From Chara braunii (Eukaryota > Streptophyta > Charophyceae > Charales > Characeae), in assembly GCA_003427395.1 (NCBI GenBank), contig BFEA01000053.1, positions 1,489,268-1,553,267 on the forward strand: DNA of 64,000 nt, read 5' to 3'. Every line of letters begins with the position of its first letter. The first letter of the stretch is position 1. The notes below the pieces were generated by a model. The model ran no database searches and was not told the origin of the DNA. It saw only the letters and a program-made list of their open reading frames with translations. The translations under genes were made by a program, and so were the position numbers. This document shows positions 41,623 through 51,500 of the stretch, one piece after another.

Positions 41623-43519
41623 GGGATTGCACCCCCAAGGCCTCGGCCTTCCCCAATCAATGGGGGTGCGCGGACTGATTAGTCCAAGCATTAATTAGTT
41701 CGTTATCTTGATCAGTTCTGTTTTTTATAATGTTTTGAATTAGTTTTTTTTTAATATCTCGCAATCCGCGCATTTTCTCGCAAAAAGCGCAGGGGACAAA
41801 GTTCGACGTCTCGACGAGGGAAAGGTTATGAGACGTTTCTGGCTGAAATCTAACGGTCACATTTCGAGATAACGAATTTTCTTCGATAATCTAATTATTA
41901 ATTCGAAATTTTTTTTTTTTTTTTTTTTTTAATTTTTGCAGAAAATTGGTGCATTTTCTTGAGATAACTCCTTGTACCAAACCTGCTCATTTTATTTTTC
42001 GCGTCGTTTTGATACCTTGGACGGGGCAAACGGAGGTGGTTAGAGGTAGGAACGGTAAGTAACAGCAAAGAAAAACGGAGTAAAACAAAAATTAAATATA
42101 TAATTTCTTTAAAATTTCGTGTAAGCTACCATAAAAGCGATTAAGAAAAAGTGTTCCGTCAAAGCTTTTGCAGATTTTGAGTGAAGATTAACAAGAAATT
42201 TTTGGGACGGAACGAGTTCTGGAGGGGAGCGTGCGGTTGCGCAAGAAGCTCTCAAAACCCTAGTTAAATAAACCCTAGTTAGGGGAAGACTTATTCAGGG
42301 TTTTAGAGTCGGATAACAACCTCGAGGAAGAAGGATAATATATGTAAAATATTTTACCTTTTGTATTGTTTGGCATTTTCCTTGTTTTTGTATAATTAAT
42401 TTAGAGAAAATACTAAAAATAGGGAAAACGAATTAATTATTTATTTATTTTTCTAAAAATTCTGATGTTTTTTCTTTCGGGTTGTTGAGCTAGGGTCGGA
42501 AGCTCCAAACCCCATCCCAACGGGGGGAGGGGAAATACTGCCCAATTTTCTTGAAATTTTGTGTAATATTTCCAAGAAATTATGAAATAATTAAAGAAAA
42601 TACTCAAAATGTATTAAAAACTAATATTTTCCTTTGATACTTCTTTCTTTGTGCTATTCTCCTTCGGCGGCTATTTTGAGGCCTTCGGCCACACCGCATC
42701 CCCACGGGGGGAGGCAAAGTGCTGCCAAAATTTTCGGGGACCCCTTGAGGTCGAGCAATTCTGCCTAAAGACATGTACTAGGGATATTTTATGTAAATGT
42801 AATTATTGTAAATTAAATACAGTTAAATACAGAAACATTCCCTAGGAAGGAAAAGGGGAAGGGAATTGCAGTAGAAAAAGTATAGGGCTGATCCCTTACC
42901 CCTCTAAAGGGTTGGGACCACCGAAGGAAATTTTTTCTAATTAAAATTTATTTATTTGGAATTTATGCAATAAAAAATTCAAAAAAAAGTAGTTAGCGTT
43001 CGGCGGAAGGAGAAACGCACTTGCCGCGCTACTCTCTAGGGAGAGTCTTGTATGCCCCTAGGCAGTGGTCGAGGGCCAGTAGTTTTCTGAAGGTTAAAAG
43101 TAATTTTTATCAATTTAAATACGTAAAAATTCCTTAAAAATACAAAAATGGCTTAGAAGGATGGAGAAAGAAGGTGAAGGCCTTCTAATTTTTATTCTTA
43201 GATAGGGGTGGACATTTGTACTCCTGACGGGTGACCGGAGCAGTCGGAGGCAGCGTTCCCTCGAACAGAGCACACGCCTTGTATTCGAGGGAACTTGACT
43301 ATAGGGCCTGTTGCCTTGTTCAGAGCTGGGACTCCGCCCTTTGGCACCATAGGGAACCCTTGGGATAGTTAGGAGATAGATCAACAGCGTGATATCGGGG
43401 CTCCCAACGAAGGGAGGCGAAGCGCTGCCGAAATTTTCATAGGAACGACAACTTTCTTCTACTAACTTTCACCTTCTCAATCCTTCCCTCTTACAACGCT
43501 CTCTCTGGCCATCGGTCGG
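41623..43519 (+). other. element X: AT-rich leader between primer site and ORF A
   Basis: About 1.9 kb with no gene. It has T-runs (41910-41933), and three copies of a core like 'aagygctgccraaatttt' at about 42526, 42706 and 43414, each after a run of G and 'agg'. The same core is repeated six times near 2.6-3.2 kb. A splice donor or packaging signal may be present but cannot be shown. Confidence 0.6.
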
Positions 43520-44517
43520 ATGTGGCCGCAGACGCAGGTGGAGGTCTATGAGGTCAGCAGCGCTTGGGATGTGGAGCCCCCTGAACTCATAGAAGGGGAT
43601 CTGGTGGAGCTCACGATTCCCGCGCGCAGCGTCCGGTATGTTGACGGCCAGTTCGCGTGGAGGTCCATAGTCTTGTCTGAGACGTGTGGCTTTGGATGCA
43701 CAGAGAGCACCGGCCTGGACAAGGAGTGGGCGTAGTGAGAGCCTACTTGTACTTAGGACTGGGAGTGGTCAAGGAGGCCGTAGTGGGTTTCGCGACGACA
43801 GGGACTAGTGGCGCGATTAGCAGGGCGTTATGCTACCTAAGGGACGAGGTAGCCGCCTTCAGAGCAGAGGACTCGAGCGACCCGTTGACGCTATTTCACG
43901 GACGCCCTCCTCTTGATATCACAGGCGAGCTGGAGGTAGCACGGGACCGGTTTTTCCCGTACAACATTCGGAGTCTGCGGGCGATAGTTCCGACATTCGT
44001 AGTAGAGAGCGTCTTTGGAGGTATTGGTGGAGTGGTCGAGGCATACCTAGCATATCAGGATCTCAAAATCCTGGCGAGAAGGCCTGACGACCTCGACTAC
44101 ATCTATTATTCCCTTGCGACCGGTGGACTTCGTTGGGGAGACGAGAGGGTTCAGCTTATAGAGCTGATCCGTTCGATAGATGACGAGTGGCCCCAGTCTC
44201 CGTACGTTTGGGATTGGCTGGACCGTGAGCTCTGAGCGGGCCCCAAGTACGTGACCTGCATCGACCGGCTCTTCTCAGACGACTGGGGTAGCGGGCGACC
44301 CCTGATATACGGCCATCAGTTGGCAGAGTACTACCAAGTTGTACGGCAGGCGCCATACCGCGTCGAGCATGAGTTTGACGACGAGGGTTGGGAGCGAGAC
44401 GACGACGACGACGCCTGGGAGCCAGACTGGGTCGGCCCAGAGAGTGAGGTTGACGAGGAGGAGATAGACGTTACGGACGCCCATTTTCCCAGGATAGGAG
44501 TAGCGGTCCGGGCGTAG
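43520..44517 (+). pseudogene. element X: accessory ORF A
   Basis: ATG 43520 starts 'VEVYEVSSAWDVEPPELIEG'. A frameshift near 43690 moves the coding to another frame, which continues 'RAYLYLGLGVVKEAVVGF', 'FFPYNIRSLRAIVPTFVVES', 'ERVQLIELIRSIDDEW' to a TGA at 44233, and then, in the same frame, 'LIYGHQLAEYYQVVRQ', an Asp-rich stretch with 'WEPDW', and 'EEIDVTDAHFPRIGVAVRA'. It is a diverged paralogue of ORF B just downstream: N-terminal block, 'QLIE.IRS' block and acidic Trp-containing tail occur in the same order. Length about 330 residues when continuous. It is the first gene of the accessory array. No known family or motif. Confidence 0.7.
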
Positions 44518-44593
44518 GAGGCAGAGGAGCACATTGGGACGACGGTTGAGTGAGCTTAGCTACTGATATCGGCCGATAGTGGAGAGCGGATCG

Positions 44594-45631
44594 ATGGTAG
44601 AGAAGGTCAGTGGAGTGGAGCTTCAGATCAACGACGCCAGATGGCCTAGACCTCCAAAGACAGTAGCGTCAGGCAGAGTGGCGTTAGATCTCCCGGCCAG
44701 AGGGGTTTCCGCGGATGCGATAGAGAGCCGATGGTCATCGACGGTGTTGGCCCCAAACGTACATTTGTGGACGTACGTCATTGAGACATTCGAGTTGGAC
44801 AGTCAGGGGTGGCGACGACCTGGCACGACTAGTATGGGGGTAGTGGGCCACATTTATTACTCGCCGGAGGTGCTGTCTACGGTTTATTTTCACGGCCTCG
44901 TACACGATCATTGGCGAGAGGAGCAGACCGCGAGGAGGATCTTACTGGCTCGAGCGAACTCCGCGCGCGGCAAGGTAGAGCGGCTGCACGAGGGAGTACG
45001 GAATGTGACGACGACCTTCAGGATTGGAGGACACTTCCCATACCCTAGCAATCGACTGCGTGTCACACTTCCGTGCTTCGTGGCGGAGGAGCTTTGGGGA
45101 CTTAGGCGTCTGGGTGACATCTACTTTGCGGCTCTTGACTTGGACGGCCTCTGCCGAGGGTACGCTGACAGGGACTGAGTGCTGTATGCGCAGTTTGTAG
45201 CGGGACCGCTTGTAGGCGAGCGAGGGCTCCAGTTGATTGAGTTCTTGCGGGCCATTGTACCTACCGGGAACCCTTACCTGTACTCCCTGTACCAGCCCCT
45301 AGCCTTTTGGACGGCGCTAGAGAGAGAGGCTCATAGGCCTACAGATCGTTTAGCTGGAGTAGGGTAGCTGTTAGCCGGGACTCGTGAGGGGAGGCCGGGC
45401 CATCTCATCTCGATCGGGAAGGTTGAGGAGTATTACCAGCAAGTATATCCAGAGGCTGACGATCTTGCATGGTACGCTGAGGATCGGGATTGGGAGGACT
45501 TCGATGACGTAGACCCCTGGGACGACCAGGACGAGAGTTGGGGACATCTCCTTCAGGCCGAGGGACAGGAGGATATCCCGTGGGGCCAGAGGGTAGATGA
45601 GGACATAGATGAGGATATGCCGGATGCATGA
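44594..45631 (+). pseudogene. element X: accessory ORF B, two in-frame stops
   Basis: A single frame from ATG 44594 to TGA 45629-45631 is broken by TGA at 45176 and TAG at 45365. The first stop stands where W has an Arg codon (CGG), so CGA to TGA is likely. Blocks: 'VELQINDARWPRPPKTVASG', 'LAPNVHLWTYVIETFELDS', 'FHGLVHDHWREEQTARRILL', 'FVAEELWGLRRLGDIYFAAL', 'GERGLQLIEFLRAIVP', then an acidic tail with 'DDVDPWDDQDESWG'. W has the same protein. About 345 residues when continuous. It is conserved enough between the two elements to have been under selection, but I cannot name a function. Confidence 0.75.
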
Positions 45632-45741
45632 GACGATTAGAGGCAGGGCATATCCGAGTGAGGCTTAGAGACGGGAGTAGTGGAGAGACGGTAAGTAGAT
45701 ATCTTTAGGCAAGACGAGAGTGGCAGTAAGAGCAGGGGAGG

Positions 45742-45978
45742 ATGGCAGACAGGGACATAGTGAGAGTGACCCTTTCCCCACGACGAGATAGGACAGAAGG
45801 CTGGGAAGATGAAGCGTTGGGCAATGTTGAGCGACAGATCAGACTCATGACGGAGCATGCCCTGGGGATACGGAGAGGCCAGAGGTATGTCGAGTTCACT
45901 ATCTACTTCCATGGAGCTGACGGGAGAGTGCACAGTACCTACTCGGCCATACTGGATCTGACCGGGAGAGTTGTCTGA
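45742..45978 (+). CDS. element X: accessory ORF C
   Basis: An unbroken 78-residue frame from ATG 45742: 'RDIVRVTLSPRRDR' (strand), 'EALGNVERQIRLMTEHALGI' (helix), 'YVEFTIYFHGADGRVHSTYS' (strand). A homologue lies on the minus strand in Y (17569-17363). Element W lacks it; the gap between its B and D genes is too short. The small size and the strand-helix-strand layout suggest a single compact domain. No known motif. It sits 110 bp after ORF B and 72 bp before ORF D. Confidence 0.65.
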   Translation: MADRDIVRVTLSPRRDRTEGWEDEALGNVERQIRLMTEHALGIRRGQRYVEFTIYFHGADGRVHSTYSAILDLTGRVV

Positions 45979-46050
45979 GGCGTTAGCAGCATCGTGAGAT
46001 AGGGTGCGTCGGAGGGAGTAGAGTGACACAGATCGAGAGCAGGAGGGGAG

Positions 46051-46806
46051 ATGAGGAGTGACTCAGTAGCCTGGCAAGCTTATGTTCTCTTACGAGAGTT
46101 CGAATCCTATAGTGTGAGGAAACTTGTGAGACCCAGAGAGACGGCTGTTGGATACGACATTCCTCTTCCTGTGGCGTTAGAAGGGACAGGCTGTGTTCCG
46201 ATACGTTACCTGAGAACGTGGCTGGCAGAGGGACTCTTCCTTTGGACAGTGATACTGAAAGACGGACGACCCGAAAGGACTCATGACCTAGAAGGGGTGG
46301 GACATCTGATAGCGGATAGAGCACACGGTTTAGAGGTAGGACTGACACTCGCAGGGGCAAGCAGGGCTTGGTGGAGAGGCGAGTTGTTGACCGGAGTGAT
46401 CGTAAATCAGCAACTGGCGAGACTCTCTGGAGGGAGGACGTATTGGAGCCGCTTGGTATACGGTCCTCCGCATCCGACCCTCTACCTGAGAGAGGATTGG
46501 CGATTCGGGCTTCCTGCCTTCGTGATAGGGCAGACCTATGGGAGCGTAGATCGTTTGAGTAAAGCAGTGGACCACACGCTTTACGCACTTTGGGAGGGCT
46601 TAGCTCCCCGTTTCAGGGAAGTATACTACGCCATTTGTGTAAGGTGGGGACCACCTAGCAGAGAGACGCTAGACGACATCATAAATGTTACTTGCTGGGT
46701 AGACTGTCTGAGGCCAGTCGATCTGATCAGGTACTGCAGGAGACGAGCGGAGATTGATTACGTGGGGCTAGAGGATGTGAGATTTCTCTTCGAGGTCGTA
46801 GCGTAG
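46051..46806 (+). CDS. element X: accessory ORF D
   Basis: The longest intact accessory gene: 251 residues from ATG 46051 to TAG 46804-46806. Blocks shared with W: 'YDIPLPVALEG', 'GLFLWTVIL', 'LEVGLTLAGASRAWWRGELL', 'LAPRFREVYYAICVRWG', 'NVTCWVDCLRPVDLIRYCRR' and 'YVGLEDVRFLFE'. The two cysteines of 'TCWVDC' and that of 'YC' are invariant in both, a possible metal site, although no known zinc-finger spacing fits. No signal peptide or membrane segment is evident. ORF E starts three bases after the stop in the same frame, so the pair could once have been one protein. The family is unknown to me. Confidence 0.75.
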   Translation: MRSDSVAWQAYVLLREFESYSVRKLVRPRETAVGYDIPLPVALEGTGCVPIRYLRTWLAEGLFLWTVILKDGRPERTHDLEGVGHLIADRAHGLEVGLTLAGASRAWWRGELLTGVIVNQQLARLSGGRTYWSRLVYGPPHPTLYLREDWRFGLPAFVIGQTYGSVDRLSKAVDHTLYALWEGLAPRFREVYYAICVRWGPPSRETLDDIINVTCWVDCLRPVDLIRYCRRRAEIDYVGLEDVRFLFEVVA

Positions 46807-46809
46807 GGA

Positions 46810-47097
46810 ATGTCGGGGAGGACGGCCACAGTGATGCGCGTAGGAGAGCAACTGGTAAGCACAGGGTACACTGTGACAGTACTACTCCGAGCGTACATAG
46901 ATGAGGACTTGACGGCGAGGGAGTGTCGACAACGAGCCAGGGATTTGATCCACGAACATAGAGTTGATGTACTGGCGCGGGTGACCTTCCAGACCTCGAT
47001 TTCCTATGATGTGATGATATGGTCTCATGGATATATGCGCGCGGAGTACTTCCACGATGAGACGGTAGCGGAAGCTAGAGCGAGGATGAGAGGATGA
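46810..47097 (+). CDS. element X: accessory ORF E
   Basis: An unbroken 95-residue frame beginning three bases after ORF D. It has a strand ('YTVTVLLRAYI'), a charged helix ('TARECRQRARDLIHEH'), a strand ('VLARVTFQTSISYDVMIW') and the end 'DETVAEARARMRG'. W has an equally intact copy with high similarity in the last half. Its stop overlaps an ATG (ATGA at 47094-47097) that opens a short frame leading toward ORF H, so translation of H may have been coupled to it. The function is unknown. Confidence 0.72.
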   Translation: MSGRTATVMRVGEQLVSTGYTVTVLLRAYIDEDLTARECRQRARDLIHEHRVDVLARVTFQTSISYDVMIWSHGYMRAEYFHDETVAEARARMRG

Positions 47098-47121
47098 GCT
47101 GGAAAGAGATGAGGACTGAGT

Positions 47122-47442
47122 ATGAAAGAGGAGAGTGAGGCAGTAGAAAGAGTGAGAAAGCGCATTAAAGAACCACTCTTGAATCAGGTAAAGGAGTTAG
47201 GGAACAAGATAAGGGAGATCGGGTCGTGCCAGGATAAGGGCAAGCTGCGTAGGGTTGAGCTCATGACGAGAGAGTTAGAGAGTTTGTTCAGGAAGGAAAG
47301 AGAGATTATCTAGGTGTGGAGATCAGACTTTCTGAAGAGGATAAAGGCTAGGAGCGTATCATGCGAAGGAACTAGAGAGAAGTCTGCAGAGGGTGTGACA
47401 ACGGAGGACAAGGTAACGCAGGGAGGTAGCGACAGGACATGA
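47122..47442 (+). pseudogene. element X: accessory ORF H, coiled-coil-like, one stop
   Basis: From ATG 47122: 'AVERVRKRIKEPLLNQVKEL', 'GNKIREIG', 'LRRVELMTRELESLFRKER', then TAG at 47311-47313, and in the same frame 'VWRSDFLKRIKAR' and a Thr/Glu/Gly tail to TGA 47440-47442. The heptad spacing of hydrophobic residues suggests a coiled coil. In W the homologue has a stop at another codon. The TGA overlaps the ATG of ORF F (ATGA), exactly as in W. It may serve in assembly or oligomer formation, by inference from composition only. Confidence 0.62.
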
Positions 47443-47954
47443 GCGGGACCGCACTACACACAACGGATCGGTACTTATTGCATGTGGTAGGGAGACTGGA
47501 CGGACCGTTGGTGTTAGTGATCGTGGAGCTCCAGCTCCATACCAGATTGTGCATAGTTGAGGAGGCAGAGTGTGTCCGTCGCGCGCTGCGAGAGGCTAGT
47601 GGGACAGGACTTTGGATTGGAGTAGATGGAGGACGAAGGATAAAATACGTACTCCGAGTGACACCTTTCGAAGGGCGGTCTCGGATAAGGGCATGGTACG
47701 AGACGACCAAAGAGGCTAAGAGGTTGAAGATAAGTGAAGCAAGGAAAGTTGGAGAGCTAGGGAGAGTTGTAGCAGACGGTGCAATACTGAGGGTGCTAGC
47801 CGCTCACGATCGGTACTGGAGGGAATCGATAAAGACTTTAGAGGCCATAGAGGATAGTGAAGATGAGGAGGATTTTGAGACATTCTATGATATATTGGAG
47901 CTGTCGGCGATGAGGTTACGAGTGGTTATAGCACTGACTTACCTCAGGTGCTAG
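47439..47954 (+). CDS. element X: accessory ORF F
   Basis: An unbroken frame of 171 residues whose ATG lies within the stop of ORF H. Blocks shared with W: 'DGPLVLVIVELQ', 'CIVEEAECVRRAL', 'YVLRVTPFEG', 'RAWYETTKEAKRLK', 'HDRYWRESIKTLEAIED' followed by acidic residues and 'FETFYDILELS'. The first half is strand-helix-strand, the second mainly helical. No family recognised. Keeping an open frame in both W and X, in contrast to A, B and G, suggests it is one of the more essential products, although chance cannot be excluded. Confidence 0.72.
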   Translation: MSGTALHTTDRYLLHVVGRLDGPLVLVIVELQLHTRLCIVEEAECVRRALREASGTGLWIGVDGGRRIKYVLRVTPFEGRSRIRAWYETTKEAKRLKISEARKVGELGRVVADGAILRVLAAHDRYWRESIKTLEAIEDSEDEEDFETFYDILELSAMRLRVVIALTYLRC

Positions 47955-48056
47955 ACATATGACCTCATAGCTGTCTGGGAGTTAAAAGAGGAGAAATAGA
48001 GATTGGAAGCTCTTGGAAAGATAGTGAAGGTCAGAAAGGTCGACGAGCGACTTTGG

Positions 48057-48383
48057 ATGGCAGTAGGAGGAGAGTTTCCACCTTTGGCGGGCTACCCGAT
48101 TCAGGACGGGCTGGGAGACCTAGCAAGGAGGACGGAGATAGACGCTCGGAGGCTCTTGAGGGGTGCTGATCAGGAGACATTGGTTAGGCTTGGGACCGCG
48201 ATCTGCCCCAGGAGTAGAGATCCTGTCACGGGTGTACTGCAGATCCGGAGAGGCGCGGCCTTGTTGACCGATCCCGAAGGAGAGGTTTATCTAGACATAG
48301 GGATTCCTCGGGTAGAAGGAGAGCACGAGATCCGCGACCGGACCGGAGTACTGGTCGTGGTAATCAGGGCATTCGAGAGCTAG
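48057..48383 (+). CDS. element X: accessory ORF I
   Basis: An open frame of 108 residues from ATG 48057 (open also upstream to 48003). It begins 'AVGGEFPPLAGYPIQDGLGD', continues with a helix ('RRTEIDARRLL'), 'QETLVRLGTAICPR', 'GVLQIRRGAALLTDPEGEVY' and ends 'DRTGVLVVVIRAFES'. I chose 48057 because the homologue in W starts at the same point. Between ORF F and this gene a short tail ('LKEEK' stop 'RLEALGKIVKV') is what remains of a lost G gene. It is the last gene before gag. The function is unknown. Confidence 0.62.
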   Translation: MAVGGEFPPLAGYPIQDGLGDLARRTEIDARRLLRGADQETLVRLGTAICPRSRDPVTGVLQIRRGAALLTDPEGEVYLDIGIPRVEGEHEIRDRTGVLVVVIRAFES

Positions 48384-48417
48384 GATTGGTGACTAGCGTG
48401 AACCGTGACAAGGAAAC

Positions 48418-48486
48418 TGGTCCGGGCTGCGAGTTCTGTCACAGGTCCGGGCTGCAGCAACTGTCATAGGTCCGGGCTGTAACACC
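48418..48486. repeat. three ~25-bp direct repeats before gag
   Basis: 'ggtccgggctg' occurs at about 48419, 48446 and 48471 with partly conserved spacers ('..ctgtcayag'). It lies between ORF I and gag and could be a leader or packaging element. No function can be shown. Confidence 0.6.
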
Positions 48487-48521
48487 CGGCGAGAGTGCCC
48501 GACCGCATCTTCTGGTAGCCT

Positions 48522-51500
48522 ATGGAGCCAGACACGATGGGGCCACAACCGACTACGACCGGAACAGGGGAGAAGTACAGGACATCGCCCGACCGAGCTC
48601 TGAGGGATCTGAAGGAACGAATTAGGCAGGGGGCACCGCTGAGATGGGCCGACCAAACCCATGATGGAGAGCCCGACGTAATGGGCGAGCCGGTCGTGAC
48701 AGAGCCGCAGGAGACTTTAAAGACAAGAACCTCAAGCGGTCGACGAGAAGCGACAAGACCACGCTCCCCCGAGTATGAGCGAAGGAAAACCATGGCGGAT
48801 AGGCACAAGGACGACTGGAGAGAGAGTTCGAGGGATTCCTACTGGAGGGATAGAGCACCGCCCCGGGGTGTCTTCGACCCCCAGACGGGGGAGTCACATC
48901 TGCTCCCTTACGAGAGCAAGGATCGATATATTATTACGCACAAGGCCTCGGAGCCTCCTACTTTCAGGGGCTATGGAATCACAGAATATCTGGAGAAGTG
49001 GGAGCTTCATGCTAGCCGGAGTCAATGGTCGGAGGAAGAGATTATAGAAAACTTCCTATTAAATGTAGATCCAAGTCTCGGCAAGGAAGTTAAGGAAGCT
49101 CGACCGAAGGATGGAAAATGGACTACGTATAAGAAGAACCTCATTGAACTTTACAAATTAGAGGATAACAAGTACTCCATCAAGGACCTTGAGACTATGA
49201 CTCAAGATGAAGATGAGAGCGTATGGGCATTTGGGATGCATTTCCAAAAGATCTCTGACGTGCTGATGAAGAAGGGGAAGATCTCAGAGATCGAGCGTTG
49301 TACTATCTTCATCGGACACCTGTCCAAGGGCAGGCAAAAAAGTATACTTAGAGATCTCCCGCGCGACAAACTTGACTTCCCAGAAGTCCTAAAGCTTGCG
49401 ATAAAGACAGAGGCAGAGGACTTGGTGTGGAGAGGGATGAGGAGACGTGACTTCTCTCTCTACAAGGAGTATGCCACTGATAGACGTCCTGATTTCAAGG
49501 ACTATCCCTGGTCGGAGAAGAATGAAGCCGTGGCCGAGGAAGTGAAGGAGATAAGGGACATGGTAAAGGGATTGACAAGACAGGTTACAGAGATTGTGAC
49601 CACCACAGGAGCCACGACATACCGGGACAAGCCCGGAGGGCTCTATTCACTTCGCTGGGACCAGAGGAACACTGATTCCTGGAGGAGTGTTGAGGATAAA
49701 AATCCTCGAACGCTGACTGATTATCGTGCGTGGGAAAGGGAGAGAGACGATGAGCCATGGTGACGTAGGAATGATGAGATAGACCGGGACCGCAGGACTC
49801 GCGAGAAGTATGGGCAAGCTAGGAAACTGGATGACTACTCGTGTAGCCCTCGCTATGAGCCTGATGGGGGTAGAGGCGACTCTCGAGGACGGTGGGAGCT
49901 GGATCAGGGCCGGCGAGACGGATACAGGGATGATAGATATGAGAGATCGGGCCGAGACGGATACAGGGACGACAGATATGAGAGGTCGGATCGAGACGGA
50001 TACAGGGGTGGCAGATATGAGAGAGGAGATCGACGCGATGAGTCGCTCGGGCGATACGACCAAGGAGACCAACGTGATGATTCACGCAGGCGATACGACC
50101 GAGGAGACCGATATGATGATTCACGCGGGCGATACGACCGAGGAGACCGACGTGATGATTCACGCGGGCGATACGAGCAAGGAGACCGCCGCAATGATTC
50201 GCGCGGCAGGAATGAGAGAGGGGGATATGGCACGTCATCCGATCCACATACAAAGTCCCCAAACCCCAGAGCAGCGAGGGGTTCAACCTCCAGGGGCGTA
50301 GACGACAGGCCACCCACTCCCAGGAACTCCTGCGTCTACTGTAGGGGGGATGATCATATCAAGAGAGATTGCCCGGACCTCAAACGGGTAATAGATGAGG
50401 GGCTTGTCGTGCTTGANGACCGCAAGTACGTCAAGTGGGCAGATGATCTGGGAGACGTATCGATGTTCCCTTCGATAAAGGAGAATGTTGAAGCAAGGAG
50501 AGTTAAGCCGATTTTTGGAAAGAAGCCGGTTAGGAGCCAGAGCATCAAGATAACTTTCAAAGGAGATATGGTGACCACACCCATAAGGGTAGCAACTACC
50601 AAGTTGGCGAGAGGGTCTACATCAAAGAAGATTGACACGGATTACGTGATGGCGGAAAAAGATAGGCAGCGGATCGATGGGGAGGAGGTTCTTCTTTCAC
50701 CACGGAAGCGGGGAGTGAAAAAGTTATTGATGAAGAGTTTGATGGACGAGATTGACAAGGTCGAGCCACTGAGGCGGGCCCTTCGGCAGCCCATGCAGTG
50801 CTCAATTCTGGAGTACCTGGCGGCATCAAAGCCAGCTCGCGACGAGTTACACATGATCACGCGGAAGACTCGCATACCTCTATCAGAGGAGGTACNGGTG
50901 NCCCCAANGGCGGATGCACCCGCCGTAGCAGTATCGGAGGTGACAATTAGGGCAGATCGCATGGCGACAGTCCTTCTTGATGGGATGGAAGGTGTGCCTC
51001 CAGACAAGTTTTACATACTTGGTAGTGGGGCCGTGGAGGCGATCATAAACGACGGAGCGGTACTAGATGCTGTGATCGATAACGGCAGTGAGGCTGTCAT
51101 TATAGACGAGGATCTGGCAGTGCAGGTTGGACTGGGCCTCGATAGGTCATATCTATTCGAGATAGAGACGACTGATGGGAGAAAGCAACAGATCACCGGG
51201 GTTTGTCACAAGGCAGCCATAGAGGTCCAAGGGGTACGAGTGACCCTGCCTGTTTTTGCAGTCAAGAACTGCAGCTCCGATCTGCTCTTGGGACGAAGAG
51301 GGTTGAGCCACGTGCATGCGGTAACGATAGAGCGACCGGATGGGAGTCAGGCATTATTCATTAAGAAGCTAGATGGGACGCGTGTTATGATTGAGACAGT
51401 GGAGTCTCGGGACCAGAGGAACAGAGCAGCTTTCGCTGTGGGGGCAAGACCCAGTGATCAAATTAAGTCATTGCCTATCTCCGGCCGCGCGGTGCGATTT

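Noticed and set aside
41385-41660. Minus-strand ORF across the LTR end and primer site of X
   Set aside because: It crosses from Z through the LTR end into the leader; three unrelated segments cannot make one gene.
49810-50317. Long open frames on both strands across the gag repeat region
   Set aside because: They are out-of-frame readings of the 39-bp repeats coding the basic part of gag; the gag frame has the zinc knuckle and continues on both sides.
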